Assembly: GCA_037013495.1 (NCBI GenBank)
Contig: CM072806.1
Location: 20,163,501 to 20,227,500 of the forward strand
Source: Hippophae tibetana
Taxonomy: Eukaryota > Streptophyta > Magnoliopsida > Rosales > Elaeagnaceae
DNA length: 64,000 nt
Direction of reading: 5' to 3'
Shown here: piece after piece, positions 1-12,760 of the stretch
Numbering within the stretch: the stretch's first letter is position 1
Layout: each line of letters opens with the position of its first letter
Program-made: the position numbers and the translations under genes
The notes under the pieces: generated by a model
What the model saw: the letters and a program-made list of their open reading frames with translations, nothing else
What the model was told of the DNA's origin: nothing
The model's database searches: none

Positions 1-1110
1 AATTAAGTTAAAGTGACCAAATTGGAGATAGGAATGTGGATCACATTGCATGTAATTTCCAAACTACACATCCCCTTTATAATTCATATCATTCAGTTAT
101 GTTTCCACAGTTATTTATGTTGGTTTAGTTTCGCTTTATGAGATGAATACTACTTAAGTCCTTATGAATATGATTGATGGATGAAATTGGTTAATGACAC
201 AAAAGGTTATGACAACACAGTTTGAGTACTCAATTTAGTTTTATCAATATATGTATATACATATAGCCCAAGTAGAAGATTGTTAGAATTAATTTAAATT
301 AATTATAACATATATGGGCTTATATGTGAAATAAATATATATTGAATAATAGATTGTCAAATATCTAATTAGACCTGTTATGAAGTGATTAAATTAAGTA
401 TTATTTATTAGGTTAAATATGTGTCATGAGAAGTAGGGCTTTTAATGTGTAGAATGTGTATTAATAACTTTATGATTTAGTGATGATTTAAATTATATAA
501 AGTTTGGAAATAATACATTTATGCTATTGGTCCTTAGAGAACACAATTAAATATGACAATGTTCTATAAACAAGAAAATTCTCAATAAGACAAGTTTTGA
601 ATTCAGAATTTGAATCTGCTTAGGATTCAATAAGGAAATTTCTAATAAGGCAAGTTTTGAATTCAGAATTTGAATCCGCTTAGGATTCAATAAGGAAATA
701 TCTAATGAGAAAATAGATTACAAATCACCTGTTGAAATTTAGAGGCGTCTTTTCCTCTACTAGCGTCTCTCTTTCTCTATATATATTGAATATATAGAAA
801 CAGAAAATATAGAGAAGATTTAAAAAAGGAAATGGTTTTTTGTTAAGAATTTGTAATTTGGGTATCTCTTATTGTACATAACAGAACGTTGTTACTACCA
901 CCTCTCTTACACTCTCCATCAAACTTGAGAGGGATTACTTGGAGATCTAAAGGCTTCCAATGATCACCGATGATTGTGTCTCTCTGGAAGATCATGGTTA
1001 TGGACTAAGGTAATTTAGAATTAAAGATTAAAAGTTCACTAGAGAATCATGGTAAATCTATGATTTATGTATTGCAATATGGTTATGCAAGATTCATAAA
1101 ACAACTATCA
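1..1110 (+). mobile_element. Copia-type retrotransposon, 3' end with LTR (truncated by window edge)
   Basis: Bases 271-280 (AGTAGAAGAT) form a purine-rich tract directly before TGTTAGAATT at 281, the usual layout of a Copia polypurine tract followed by the 3' LTR. The LTR is placed at 281-1110 because it opens TGTTAG and a near-inverted CTATCA closes at 1110. A TATA-like run lies near 775-790. Bases 1-270 would be the internal tail of the element; no open frame remains there. The internal part lies outside the window, so family and LTR end are inferred. The 3' boundary is the weakest part of the call. Confidence 0.5.
584..703. repeat. Tandem duplication, 2 x 60 bp, inside the Copia LTR
   Basis: Units 584-643 and 644-703 both start AATAAG and contain CAAGTTTTGAATTCAGAATT; only a few bases differ. 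The duplication lies upstream of the TATA-like stretch, so it falls in the presumed U3 region. Confidence 0.85.
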
Positions 1111-2025
1111 CCTCTAGCTTGACTTTGGCACAAACCCACCTCATCATAATAAATTACTACGATATGTGATAACAAAGACTTAAAATAAGGACCATCCTCG
1201 TGTGTTAGTGTCATATTCATGTGAACCTACCAAAAAGCACAACATAATAACCAACTTTATCAAAATAAAATAATAATAAGCTCAAATGTACTAATTCAAA
1301 ATTTATTTAACAAGTTACATTATATACACAACATATTACGTAGATTTTTACATACAATATAATTTGTTATATATTTAACAAGTTATGTAACATGTGTATA
1401 TCATGATGCATTCATATTAATGTAACATGTTACATCATATGTTAACAAACAATATTACATATTACGACAATGTAATCTGTCAATGTAACATGCTACAAAA
1501 TATACCAAAAATGATGTAACATGTTACATATGATAGAAAACAATGAAAAAAATATGTTTAATACTTAAAAACAAATAATAAAAATACAATAATAAGAAAA
1601 TAAAACATTAACGCCGAAGGCTTATTAAGAATAGCCTTGACTTGAGCCAGTTCTAACTTAATCACAACCGACCACCTTAGTATTATTGGGAATTCATTGT
1701 TGAATCAAATAGATAATTCATTCTTGATATCGAGAATGGAATTATATATCATAACTTGGAATGCTAAACTAAATATATTTGAAAATGGACCATATCGTCC
1801 TTCTTTAGTTTTAGCTTTGTTTTTTTTTCTTTTTTTGATCCATTCCCAATGCCACATTATACGTATGCACATAATCTTTGTTCAAGTTATCAAAAAGTAA
1901 GTTGAACACAATGTCACTCCAAGGATAAAAATTGAACTTATATTAATCACTAACCAATAACAATGCTTTTCTATAAGCAAATAACTTTTTCAATTTTTTG
2001 AGTAAACAACACTCTAAAAAGTGAA
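1111..2025. other. AT-rich non-coding stretch with TGTAACATG palindromes
   Basis: No coding region is supported; a 67-codon open frame at 1697-1900 has no recognisable content. The notable structure is the 16-bp perfect palindrome ATGTAACATGTTACAT at 1420-1435 and again at 1514-1529, with partial copies between about 1380 and 1530 and further ones near 2830-2870 and 3030-3045. They surround the DUF1985-like remnant and may belong to the same transposon. Confidence 0.5.
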
Positions 2026-2586
2026 TCAAACAAATAATAATGGGTCCTCTTTTGCAACATCAACAAACTCAAAATCATAACTAATAACTTGCTTACCTTT
2101 AGAAGCCTTACTACTCAAACCAACCTTATTTGATTTCATACCATCCTTCCTCTTACAGGTAGTAACGAAGTGAGGATTAGGTCTTCCAATACAATCCACA
2201 AAAAACTCAAGATATTTGATGGTGTCAAACTTATTGAAATACTTGTTAATAAAAGAAGTTGAATCATTATTTACATTAATAGACTCATCTTTGTTCAGTA
2301 ACTTGAGACTAGTAGTGATCCAAAATTCGATGTGAGAGGACCTCAACACCTTGGCACTTATACAGAACCATATCTCCCTCACATATTTGCAAGGGAGACA
2401 TTTTCTTAACAACAATGAATGGATTAACTGCACACTAAATATATAGTTTGGTAAATCATAAAATTTATCGAAGTATGATTCTTTAAACTTTAATTTATAA
2501 ACTTCATTTAGTACACTCTTTATACAAAACATCACCATTAGAGTTGTGGAATTACATCCACAATGACCATTAAAATCATTGTCCAT
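2026..2586 (-). pseudogene. DUF1985-like protein fragment, transposon-associated
   Basis: An open frame of 186 codons reads right to left from ATG at 2584-2586. Residues of about 30-95 resemble, from memory of the family, the plant DUF1985 domain: a FxxxYFDKFYDLP-like opening, then QLIHSLLLRKC, an EIWF motif and a following E/FW-I-T-SLKL stretch matching the usual EFALITGLKC region. DUF1985 occurs in plants mostly in mobile-element proteins that also carry a C48 (Ulp1-like) peptidase. The remaining half is lysine- and serine-rich and unrecognised, and no peptidase domain is visible nearby, so this is probably a truncated remnant. The substitution of the usual TGLKC by TSLKL also suggests decay. 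A host gene exon is the alternative. Confidence 0.45.
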
Positions 2587-4250
2587 GTCAAGAAGGTTAG
2601 GAAACGAAAAATTATCTTCGAGATAAGAAACCTAAAAACGAAAGAAAAAACCATATCAAATATACATCTAATACTAAAAAAGTAATAAACTATAACAAGA
2701 TTAAAAATGAATGAAAAAGCACATAGTGTAACCATATACAAGAAATACAAAAAATAACATGTACATTTTCATAACTAAAAAATTTAAACTAATTTAGCAT
2801 AATAATAAAAATATCACAAAATTCTTACAATAAAATTTGTTACATTAACATTATACTTCAATGTAACAATATACATTGAAAACATACCAAACTTTTTTAT
2901 GAAAATACAATTCAAAAGATTATAAAATCTAAAAATATTTAGAAAAAAATGTAAGGTGTGCAAAACATACTAGATAATATATATTATATTTTAAAAAATA
3001 ACTAACAATAAAGTTAGAAAAAGAATAACATAACATGTTACATTAAAATAATAATGCAATGTAACAACATACATTACAACCATAAACAATTTACAAATGT
3101 ATAAACAATTGAAGAGATTAGTTAAAGAAATTGTAAGAAGAAACTGCACCTTACTAATGTCATCCTCCACAAATAGACGAGTCTTCTTAGGTTGATTTGA
3201 TAAAACAATATCATCACATTTCCTCTACATCCTACAACAATTTCAAATTCAAAACATTTGAATTAACCCTAAAACTCTATATTAAACACAACACAAAAAA
3301 CCTATTAACTAAAAAATCACCAAAATCTTAATAAAAATGAGATAACAATAGATAAACACAAAAATAGGAAAACTTTACTTCTTATTGATTAAACTTTACG
3401 TCCACTAACTAAAAACAAAAACAAGTAAACACAAAATCAGCCAAATGGTAAAAAATGTAATATATGATAAATATACATATTGAGTACAAATCAAGAGAGA
3501 TCAATGAATAAGTTCAACCAAAACTTACTTTAGTAAATGAAAAAAAACATATACATAACAACATAAATCAAACACACAAGATAAGTTTTTTGTATAATAT
3601 AACAAAATCGCAATGGTAAATCACAAGAATGAAACAAAAACCTTCACAACTCTGTGAAGAACTTAAAGATAACCTATACCAGTTACATATATACAAAATA
3701 ACAACAAAAGCACAGAAGAAAAATAAAAATAATGATAAATGAGTGAATAAGTTACATAACACTTACCTCAATAAAGAACACAACACTTCAAGAAGTAACA
3801 AAAAAGAAATCCAAACAAAAACAAAATTAGATACATAAAATCACAAAAAAAAATGAAATATACTAGAATCGCGTAGAAATAATCAATAAAATCCAACGAA
3901 TAGATTTGAACACACGTGAATAAACTAATATATACACAAAGGCTTTGAGAAATGTACTAAAATAACAAGAAAAATTAGAAAATATATTGAATGAAATACA
4001 CACAAAAAAGACAGCCGAAAAAAACACATCTTTCTACAATGAAGAAGATGAAGATAACACTGCAAATCTGAAAAAATAGAAACAAAAATAGCGAGAATGA
4101 ACGAAAAGATAAAGATGGATATGCGAGTGAGAAAACTAAATCAAATGGAAGCATGAAAGAGGAGGAATAATGCTCGTTAACCAATATAGCATATGAGGAC
4201 AAAAATCTTTTCATTCAACAAAAACAATGTCATGTCACGATATCAGGCAA
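2587..4250. other. AT-rich region without recognisable genes
   Basis: Short minus-strand open frames at 2538-2750, 3568-3762 and 3975-4214 are low-complexity (F, L, I and S rich) and show no family signature. Further TGTAAC/GTTACA palindromic pieces occur at about 2835-2870 and 3030-3070. This may be the body of the transposon that carried the DUF1985-like frame, but no terminal inverted repeats were identified. Confidence 0.4.
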
Positions 4251-7200
4251 AAACCCAATCTTGTGGATAATGGCTCTATTTTGAGCCATTTTTACTACAT
4301 CTGTGGTATATGAATTAATTATTTACTATGGACATAAATATTAAAAAACCAATCTAACCGATTAAATTGGACATGAACCAAACCTTTTAGTTCAATTTTC
4401 GGTGGTTTATTATATTCAATTTGGTCACGTTTTTAAAAACTAAATAAATTTGTTTGGTTTAGATTTCATATATAAAAAAACCTATGTAAACCAAATCAAA
4501 TCGTTTTAAAAAATAATAATACATTAATATTAGTTATATGTAATTTAAGAATTAAATATTATGATAATGTTGACTTTTATCTTATAGTTTGATAATTAAG
4601 TAGTTTAACTTTAAATAGAATATTTAAATTTGATAATTTTACTTAAAATGAGTGTTTAAATTTTTCTAAAATAATAGTATAATACTTGATATAAATCAAA
4701 ACCGGCTAATGGATTTGCCAAATAGGTTGTCGTCATTTTGATTTCATTTTATGCCTAAATTGATTTTGGTTTGTAAAATTACCTAACTAACTAGATCAGT
4801 TTTTTTTGTACCAAATGACTTAACCTATGTGTCTGTGGCTAATATACTATTTATGCATATTTGTTGAAACAATCATTTTAACCTATATAGCAAAACCACA
4901 ATATTTTGATCGATCCATTGAATTTACCTCCTTTCTTTTATCATTTTTAGTCATTTTCTTCACATTTATTCAACCTTATTCATCAGTACATCATTAGAGT
5001 ATAGATCCATTTTTCTCTCCTCGTCGTCTCTCCCTCTCCCTTCTTGCCGTAAACTCAATTGTACGTTGTGCCGACGAATAACCGATTCCCATTGTCGTCG
5101 ATTTTTTTCTTGTTATCTCACTCATGTTCTTCTTTCATGTTAAGTTCGTCTCCGTCAACAAACGATACCAAAATTGATATCGAACCATATCACCAAAAAG
5201 CAATCACTTTCTTATCCCATTACTTATTGAATCAGCTATTATTCAACCATTTGAACTCAATTTTACTTGTCAAAATAGATAATCAAATTAATCTCATAAA
5301 ACGAACATGCTTATAAAATTTTCAAAAACAATCTTTGTAAATCCTATATAGATGTAGGTGTATAAACTAGCAAATATGAAATCAAATTTTCATAAGCAAA
5401 ACAAAGAAAAGGACTTAAGATGAAAGAGGTGGTGTCTTCTAGTGACTAACAGAGCATGGTCCTGTCATTTTTAAAAGTCATATAATGAAGTATCTAAAGT
5501 TCCTTTGACATAAGGGGCACATTGTTTGGTTATGAATGTAAATCTGTATAAAAGTAAAGTTTTAAACAATCTTTCAAAAATATATATGTATGTAAGCTTT
5601 AGGATGAATCTTAAAACTTTTAAAATTTTGGATATGAATTTTTAAATGTACTGTAATGTCTCTTTTTATGGTTATTATGATGTTAGTCTGTTTGAAGGTT
5701 CAAATTTAAGGTTTCATAATTTTTTTATTATTTAAATTGATCGTTTACATCACTTTTTGGAGTTATAAGTCTTTTTTCATTATTGTTTATTTATTTTCCT
5801 CATAACCTATCTTAAATACCAATTTTAATGTCTTAAGATTATTTTGTAAGTCTTATAAATTCTTCCAAATATATGTATTGAAGTATTACATATTTTTTCA
5901 AAAATGTATTATTAAGTTATTGAATATAGTAATAACATATTGTAACTATATTTCTTTGACTTATATAAGAATTAAAGAAATAATTTTGTATAAGGTTACA
6001 TGGTTTGATATAGGACTTTACGTTTTCTTCCAAAATTATATAATATATTACATTTTTTTTAAATTATGTAATACTTTAAAATTCTCAAAAAAATAAATAT
6101 AAGACTTACAAACATATTGACATGGTTACCAAACCTCGTCATAAATGTAAATGATTGTTATAATTATATTTATCTTTCAAGGTATTTAATATGTAAGTAA
6201 GATTGTAGAATAGTTTTTTTTTTTGTATTGTATGATATGTTAAACTATAAGTGTTATGTTTTATTTGTATTACTTGAGTAAAATTTGCATTTTTATAACT
6301 TACACATATAGCATTAAATGCATACATCTAAGTATTTTAAATTATTTTAAATAATTAAATAATTAAATTATAATAAAAATAAATATTTACAATCCACCAA
6401 GTACATCCACACTGTTATTCTTCAAATTAAAAAAAATGCTACTCATTTTTGTCTGCCTCTATCACCACCACTATTATTACAACATTCAAGTATAAATTTA
6501 AATCATATAATCATCTAACCATTATATATTTTATTTTAAAATAATAAATTAGACACCTAAATGCTCAAGATTAAATAGGAATTGAAAAATGCACATGGTA
6601 ATTTTTTCCATTTTTTGACAATTGTTTTTTCTTGATTTAATATATATTTAACAAATTAGGGCCACACATATAAAAAACTTTCAATCATACATATAAAAAA
6701 AATATTGGGTTACATGTGCCAAACATGTCCAAAGAATTGTTTTTTGCATATCTTGTTGTTACAAAATCTTCTAGAAAGTATTTTTCACCGCTCAAATGTG
6801 AGCATTTTCAATTTAGATACAATATTGATATTGTGTAAGGGTAAAGTTGATTCTACTGATTTTGATTTTAGTTTTAAAATCAAAAAAGGAAAAATAATAA
6901 GTAGATATGATAAATAAATAACAACATTCAAGATTAGTTTGCTTTTATTTTGTTATATATATTGAATAAAGAAAAAAATACACTTTAAATAAGTGTATTA
7001 GTTAGGAGACAAACTTTATTCATTTAGGAGAAGTAAAATTAGATTTCAAGGGAAAAAAGTTGTTGTAGAGAAATTTCAATAGATATATTTGACACTATTT
7101 GATTGATCAACATCTTTTTATATTGGTCAAAAAGGAGTACACTCAAGGTAAAGATTACATAGTTAGTAGATATGTTTAAATTTAAACATAAGTCATATTT

Positions 7201-7338
7201 AGAATATGTTATTCCTATAAAATAATTATCTAATAAATAAATTAAAAATTATTAGATATTAAAGGATTTTAATATATCTTCTTAGAGATTATATTTATCA
7301 ATTCAACCCCAATAAATAGCCTTTTATACCGTTATTAG
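4251..7338. other. AT-rich intergenic sequence, nothing identified
   Basis: About 3 kb of AT-rich DNA with many stops in all frames. Open frames at 5059-5316, 5878-6096, 6139-6327 and 6705-6917 have biased composition and no motif I recognise. A pyrimidine-rich patch at about 5010-5045 looks like decayed 5' leader or LTR sequence, but nothing supports a gene. Confidence 0.5.
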
Positions 7339-7689
7339 TGAGAAGATGAATATTTCAAGAAGAGCTCAAGATCTGAGAATAAGAAAAAAAAACATTTTGT
7401 ATTCAATACAACCTCTTATATATTTCATTGATTATGCAAAAGTGCATTTATACATCTATTTATACTAGTTATATTACTCAATTTCCTAATGAATGTACAA
7501 TAACCAACTTACTTAATGACAAGGTATCTAAAGCTAACTAAATTACTTAGTTGTGAAAGATTAATAACAAACATAACTAACTGAATTACTTAACTGTCAA
7601 ATATCAATAACCAACATTATTCTTAGGCTAAACTCTTATTAGAATTATGAGTTATTGCATTGCTATTTTCATTATTATTCTTTTCTTCA
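7339..7689 (-). repeat. C2 3' LTR
   Basis: 351-bp repeat, TG at 7339 and CA at 7688-7689. It parallels 8714-9061 over its whole length, including the segment GAAGAGCTCAAGATC and the shared TTATTATTC-containing right end. Confidence 0.85.
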
Positions 7690-8110
7690 CTCCTTAAAAT
7701 CTGAGGCAAAAAAATAACACAAAGTTTGCCTTGAAGTTCATGAAAAGCTAAGAAAGGTAAAACTTTGGTAAGAATATTAACTATGTGAGTAGAAGTTGAT
7801 GTTGATTTGAAAGTGTTCTTTTCATAACATGTACACGAACAAAAGAAAAATCCAATTCAATATGTGTAGTTTTTACATAAAGAATTGGATTAGTAGTAAA
7901 AGCTACGGAACTAAGATTATCATAGCACACAACTGGTGGTTTAAACAAAGATTGTTGAAGCTTCTAGAGCAAAGTCTAAACCAATAAATTTCAGAGACAG
8001 TATTGGCTATATTTCTATACTCAGCATCGGTACTAGAACTAAAAATGGTAGGCTACTTCTTAGCAAACCAAAACATAGGATTAAGTCCAAGAAATAAAAA
8101 AAATGCTAGA
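7690..8110 (-). pseudogene. C2 pol remnant: Copia RNase H C-terminal part
   Basis: Translating the minus strand gives the known end of Copia RNase H in broken frames: an S-S-TDAEYR-like block near 8030, YDNLSSVAFTTNPI with the following THIELDFSFVR block near 7830-7930, and VNILTKVLPFLAFHELQGKLCVI near 7700-7770. Stops (for example after FAKK near 8060) and a frame change before the YDN block break the gene. The aspartate of the CDN motif is kept, although C is replaced by Y. The 3' end sits directly against the 3' LTR, as in intact Copia elements. Confidence 0.8.
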
Positions 8111-8703
8111 TGTAGAATGTTGATCATCTCGATCAGATGCCCAATCTACATGTGAAAAAGTATTTAGTAGCAAAAGTGAAGCCTTTAGAAAAGGTATGCC
8201 ATGACTAAGTGTGCCCTTTATATAACGTAAAGTTCTATTAATAATCACTCAATGAAGTTCCTTAGGCTTACTCATGAATTGATAAACTTTTTTGACATAA
8301 AAGGCAACAGATGACTTGTTAGTGTTACATGTGGCATACCACTCCTTACACTTCTATATAGTGTAGGATTAGAGAAATCATCACTAGTATAGGCAAATAA
8401 GTATGCATTAGAGTCTATTAGAGAAGAACAAGGCCTTGCATCAAGTATTAAAGCCTTTTTGGGGTAGATCTAAAGCATATTTTGATTGATTGAACAACAA
8501 ACTTCCATCATCATGAATTTCCTCATTTTTGTGTAAGCTGAATAAAGCTTTGTATAATTTAAGCTTTTGGGAGAATTAGTTTTCTAACATTACTTTTATA
8601 CATATATCATTCCCCCACAAGTGTTAACTCTATACACTATGTAGGTCAAACACTTACAATTCAACGATTGAGGTTGTTGGACCTTTAATACCGGACCTCC
8701 AAC
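8111..8703 (-). other. C2 internal remnant without clear coding content
   Basis: The stretch between the RNase H remnant and the primer site is mostly decayed pol and leader sequence. I could not assign domains with confidence; an 86-codon frame at 8596-8856 spans the leader and LTR and is not a gene. Confidence 0.5.
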
Positions 8704-8713
8704 TTTGATACCA
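8704..8713 (-). promoter_or_regulatory. C2 primer binding site (initiator tRNA-Met type)
   Basis: The minus strand reads TGGTATCAAA directly downstream of the 5' LTR. TGGTATCA is the usual Copia primer site complementary to the 3' end of initiator tRNA-Met. Confidence 0.8.
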
Positions 8714-9061
8714 TACGAAGATGAATATTCGAAGAAGAGCTCAAGATCAAAGAGAAGAAGAAAAAAACATTTTGTATTATGTATTACCTCTTTTATATTC
8801 CATTGATTATGTAAGAATCCATCTGTACATATCTTTATACTAGTTGAATTACTCAACTTCCTAATGAACGGACAAGAACCGGCTTACTTAATGACAAAAT
8901 ATAAAAAGATAATTGAATGGCTTAGTTTCCAAAGATCAATAAAAAACATGGCTAACTGAATTGCTTAGCTACCAAAGATCAATAACAAACATTGTTCTCA
9001 TGCTAAACTCTTATTAGAACTATGAGTTACTGCATTGATATTTTCATTATTATTCTCTTCA
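8714..9061 (-). repeat. C2 5' LTR
   Basis: 348-bp partner of 7339-7689. Its left terminus reads TA rather than TG, a likely point mutation; the right terminus is CA at 9060-9061. Confidence 0.8.
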
Positions 9062-10112
9062 ATAAGCTATGCATTCTACACATAATCTTCTTTCTCAACA
9101 ATTATTACAATTAAAACTCTATTATAGTACTAACTTAAGTATCAAAGTGGGTTTGACACTCTCTATATCATTCTTTGTAAATGTTTTCTCATCCATTTTG
9201 GGATCAAGATCAGCAACTTAAAATTTATAAGAAGTCCAAAATTCTAACATAATGAATTCAATAAAAATAATAATTCTTTCATGTTAAATTATAATTTATT
9301 TTTTTACTTTATTGTGCTAAAAAAATAATTTTTGGATGAATTTTTATATTAAAAGATTGCCATTAATTATAGTTCTATTAAGAGCTAGTGGTAAAGGTAA
9401 TGATTTTATGCAAATTTATTTTCTTATTTAATATAGTGAATTTTGAGATCAAAATTACTATATTTATTTAGTTATAAATTTGTGAAGTTTTCTATTATAA
9501 TGTTAAAAATTCCAAACCCTATGTCATTGTTGTATTTATTTTACATAATCTGAATATTATATTTTCGTGAAATTTTTATGTATTGCTTAGTGTAAATTAG
9601 TTCACACTATGTGTCATGATATAAGAGGCCCTAGTAAGTACATAATTCACAAGTCAACCCAATAAATGTTGAGCCAGTAGATAAATATTTAATAAAATAA
9701 ACGATGAACATATAATCTCTTAATTATCTAACAACAATATAATTAATGAGATATAACTCCCAGATTAAGATAAACCCATCACGATGGGTAAAGCTCAAAC
9801 ATCTCAAACTCATCCAAAATAATTTCCATGTGTGTGTGATGCTCATAGCTAGTCATTTGAGATTCCCCAAATTAAGATAAGACATGATCCTTAAGCCTAA
9901 ACTTATCCTTCCATAGGTTGGTCTTTTGAACCTATCTCCACTAATGTAGATAATCAATTAGCCAAAGATCAAAAGAATTTTGTAAAGCTTGAAATGTAAG
10001 ACTTGGGTTAAGGTAGGATATAGGACATGTTAGGCTTCATAATCCATAAGCACAATTATCAATAAATGACCATTTTAGAACCTTCAATATACCTAACCTA
10101 CTATCAAACCAT

Positions 10113-10175
<63 letters not shown>

Positions 10176-11125
10176 TGTATATATACTTTCTCTTTTTTAA
10201 TACAAATATAAAGCAATAATGAAAAGAACTACAAGCAAAGTACCAAACTGCTCATACGATGAAGTAATTTTTTTTACCACCATGTATACACAAAACAAAA
10301 ATAGAAGACTAAAGGCTAAACACCACCAATAATCACACTTAACTAATTATTCAACAAAACAAGCTTCCTTAATTTTCTTAACCTTTTTAAACTGTAAAAC
10401 CTTATTCTAAATCAATCATTAAAATGATAATGAGTTTGTGAGGTACAAAAAGATATGTATAAAGAAAGGTTAGGCTATAATGTAGGGTATCAAAGAAAGA
10501 TATTGGTTAAATTAGGCTCAAAAGGGGTGTACTAAGGGTGTTAAATAAATAAATTAAGGTTCGCATGAAATGCATAATCAATTCCAAGGAAGGCCTAGAT
10601 CATCTCATTGGATAATAAAAAGATCTAGGGTTTTGCCTTAGAGGTTCTCTATAGGTATTATTTTCCCCACCTTTTCTTTTTCTTGAATAGACTTCGAACC
10701 TCTATGGGAGCCTAGCCCATTAACTTATATATTGGTTTAGCCTATACCTGATTTGCTCAATGTTTCCACAAAGAAGACTAGAAAGGTTTGTCGTAGCTTT
10801 GTTGTGGCATTGTTATAGCTGAATTTCCGAAATTGTTCGTATTTCTCTATCTTGAATCCGATGGTATTAGGCTTCTGAAATGTTTTTTCTATGCTAAAAA
10901 AATTCCCGCAATGACATTAAAATAAATAAATTATCTCATAACATACATAAATTCAAAGAAAATAAAAAATGACAAAACACATTTGAAAATTTAAATTGAA
11001 AATCACAAATTATTAAGAAATATGGATTACCTCTTATGATCACTTATTTTAAAGTCACCAACTTGACTTTCTATTTTTATCAAGCTACATTGAGTGGAAT
11101 GGAGGTTTGTTGACGGTCAACATTG
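9062..11125 (-). other. Non-coding region, including the 3' untranslated tail of E1
   Basis: 9062-9600 shows nothing identifiable. From about 9650 to 10080 the sequence resembles, in order and wording, the 3' non-coding tail of E2 at 22600-22800 (CTCCACTAAT block followed by a TAAGACTTGGGT/TAAGGCTTAGGT block), so it is probably the E1 3' tail. At 11030-11075 the minus strand has a decayed version of the Athila post-pol motif (GTGACTTTAAAATAAG followed by GAGGTAATCC). I could not find a 3' LTR for E1; it seems to be lost. Confidence 0.5.
10118..10186. repeat. Microsatellite (AT)n(GTAT)n
   Basis: About 16 AT dinucleotides run into eight or so GTAT tetranucleotides and return to ATAT. A simple repeat within the presumed E1 3' tail. 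Confidence 0.95.
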
Positions 11126-11129
11126 TCTC

Positions 11130-11645
11130 CCCAATAGTATTTGATGCATTGGCCATTTACTTTGAATGTTCTTTTAGATTTTTCTTCCATCAATTCCACC
11201 CCTTTAAATAGAAAAATCTATGTGATTTGGAATGGACTTGACCAATGTGACCTTAACTTTTCAGGAAGGGATTTCTACCTAGAATTAAATAAAAGGACAT
11301 ACTGTCTAATTTCAAATGTTTTAGGAGCAATCCTCTTGTCATGCCATTGTTGTGTTTTCTCCTTGTAAACTTTTGCATTATTGTAGGTTTGGTTTCGAAA
11401 CTCATCTAATTCATTTAGTTACATTATCCTTTTATCTCAAGAAGCTTGCAAATCAAAATTCAACTTTTTGATGGTCCAATATGCATGGTTCTCAAGTTCC
11501 ACTTGTAAATGAAAAGCTTTTCCTAATACAAGTTTGTAAGGATACATTTCCAATGGTATTTTGAATGCCACCCTATAAGCCCATAATGTATCGTCCAACC
11601 TTGTGGATCAATCTTTGAGTCTTCTTTGAGATTTTATGGATCCTT
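11130..11645 (-). pseudogene. E1 integrase C-terminal remnant
   Basis: Minus-strand translation gives the end of an Athila integrase: LDDTLWAYRVAFKIPLEM and YKLVLGKAFHL near 11520-11620, an ENHAYWTIKKLNF-like block near 11460-11520, and FKVNGQCIKYYWGDNV near 11110-11170. These match the C-terminal region after the DDE core; the core itself is not seen. Stops and frame changes interrupt it. At about 11645-11665 the frame jumps to the linker between protease and reverse transcriptase, so 2 kb or more of pol has been removed in one step. Confidence 0.8.
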
Positions 11646-11659
11646 TCTCATTGCCTTCT

Positions 11660-12760
11660 TAAAGGATCTTGTGCATGCACAATGAGGGACTTATACCCTT
11701 TATATAATTAATAATATAGCCAATAACCTTTTTGTAAGTTTTCAACACCTCAAGCAATTCTTTTTCTTTGAAAAAATGAGCTAAAATGATCATGGGAAGA
11801 GCCGAAGACTCACTCAAGTAATCATTTTCAAGTAAGTGGGAAGAGGCTTCAACTCTAGAACAAATGGCTCAACAATTGAAGGTTTAAGGAGCTTGAAATA
11901 TTGAGAGGACAAATCTAAGGATTCAAATTTGCTTCTTGACTTGTAAGTGTTAGACATTGCTTCCATCTAAGTTAACTGCTCCTCGTTCTCCTCATCATAA
12001 TCTAAATAATATATTGAAGCACATCTTTAAGATTGTCACCATTATAACATTTCTCAAGTTCTTTAGATACTAGAGAGTCCACAATCGAGATGGATGGGCA
12101 CTTTTCAATATCATTAGGAAATTTCATGGCTTGGAACACATTGAAAGTGACTTGTTCATCTTAAATTCTCATAATTAATTCTCATTTTTGTACATCGATA
12201 AAATTTTAGCCTGTAGCGAAAAATGGCCTCCCCAAAATAATAGGCACTTCTCGATCCATCTTATTATCAAGCATAATAAAATCTACTAGGAAAATGTATT
12301 TATCTACTTTCACCAAGACATCATAAATCTCTCATTCTAAATGAGAAATAGACTGATCAACTAATTGCAAAGAAATTTTTGAGGTCTTGCTTCATCTATC
12401 CCTAATTTCTTGAAAATAGACGTGATAATTAATACTTACTCCCAAATCACATTAGCCCTTACGAAAATATTGATTTCCTATAGTGCATTAAATTGTGAAA
12501 CTTCTAGGATCTTTAAGTTTAGGAGGAAGTTTATTTTGCAATATAGCACTATTATCACTTATCAAAGCAATTGTCTCAAATTCACCAAACCTTTTCTTTT
12601 TTGTCAAGATGTCTTTCATGAACCTAACATAATTTGATATTTTTTCCAAAGCTTCCACTAAAGGAATGTTATTGTTCCTAAAATCGCTAAGGAAATGGTG
12701 AATGTGGTATGTTCTCCTAGAAACCTTTCTATGGAAAAGATGTGGCATTCTAAGTTCCAA
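11660..12760 (-). pseudogene. E1 protease and linker remnant
   Basis: From 12760 leftward the frame reads YVRFMKDILTKKKR...[17 protein letters not shown], the Athila segment preceding the aspartic protease. The protease continues in broken frames to about 12200. Near 12120-12180 the minus strand carries a decayed equivalent of the post-protease block (F-VFQAMKFPNDI-like), and 11660-11790 contains ELLEVLKTYKKVIGY and an ISPSLCMHKIL-like linker that normally leads into reverse transcriptase. The linker is then joined to integrase sequence. Confidence 0.75.

Larger units (their letters stand above)
7339..9061 (-). mobile_element. C2: Copia retrotransposon, internal deletion derivative with two LTRs
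   Basis: Two similar ends of about 350 bp (7339-7689 and 8714-9061) flank roughly 1 kb. Both start with a (T)GAAGATGAATATT-like segment and end in a TTATTATTC(T)CTTCA-like segment. A primer binding site (TGGTATCAAA on the minus strand) adjoins the right LTR, so the element reads right to left. The flanks ATTAG (7334-7338) and ATAAG (9062-9066) match at four of five bases and fit a decayed target duplication. Only the RNase H end of pol survives, so gag, integrase and most of RT were lost. The LTR layout resembles that of C1 at 54329-61780. Confidence 0.85.

Noticed and set aside
4980-5316. Possible host gene start (pyrimidine-rich leader and 85-codon frame)
   Set aside because: No homology, no splice-like continuation and biased composition.
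12410-12637. Plus-strand 75-codon frame
   Set aside because: Antisense shadow of the E1 protease region.
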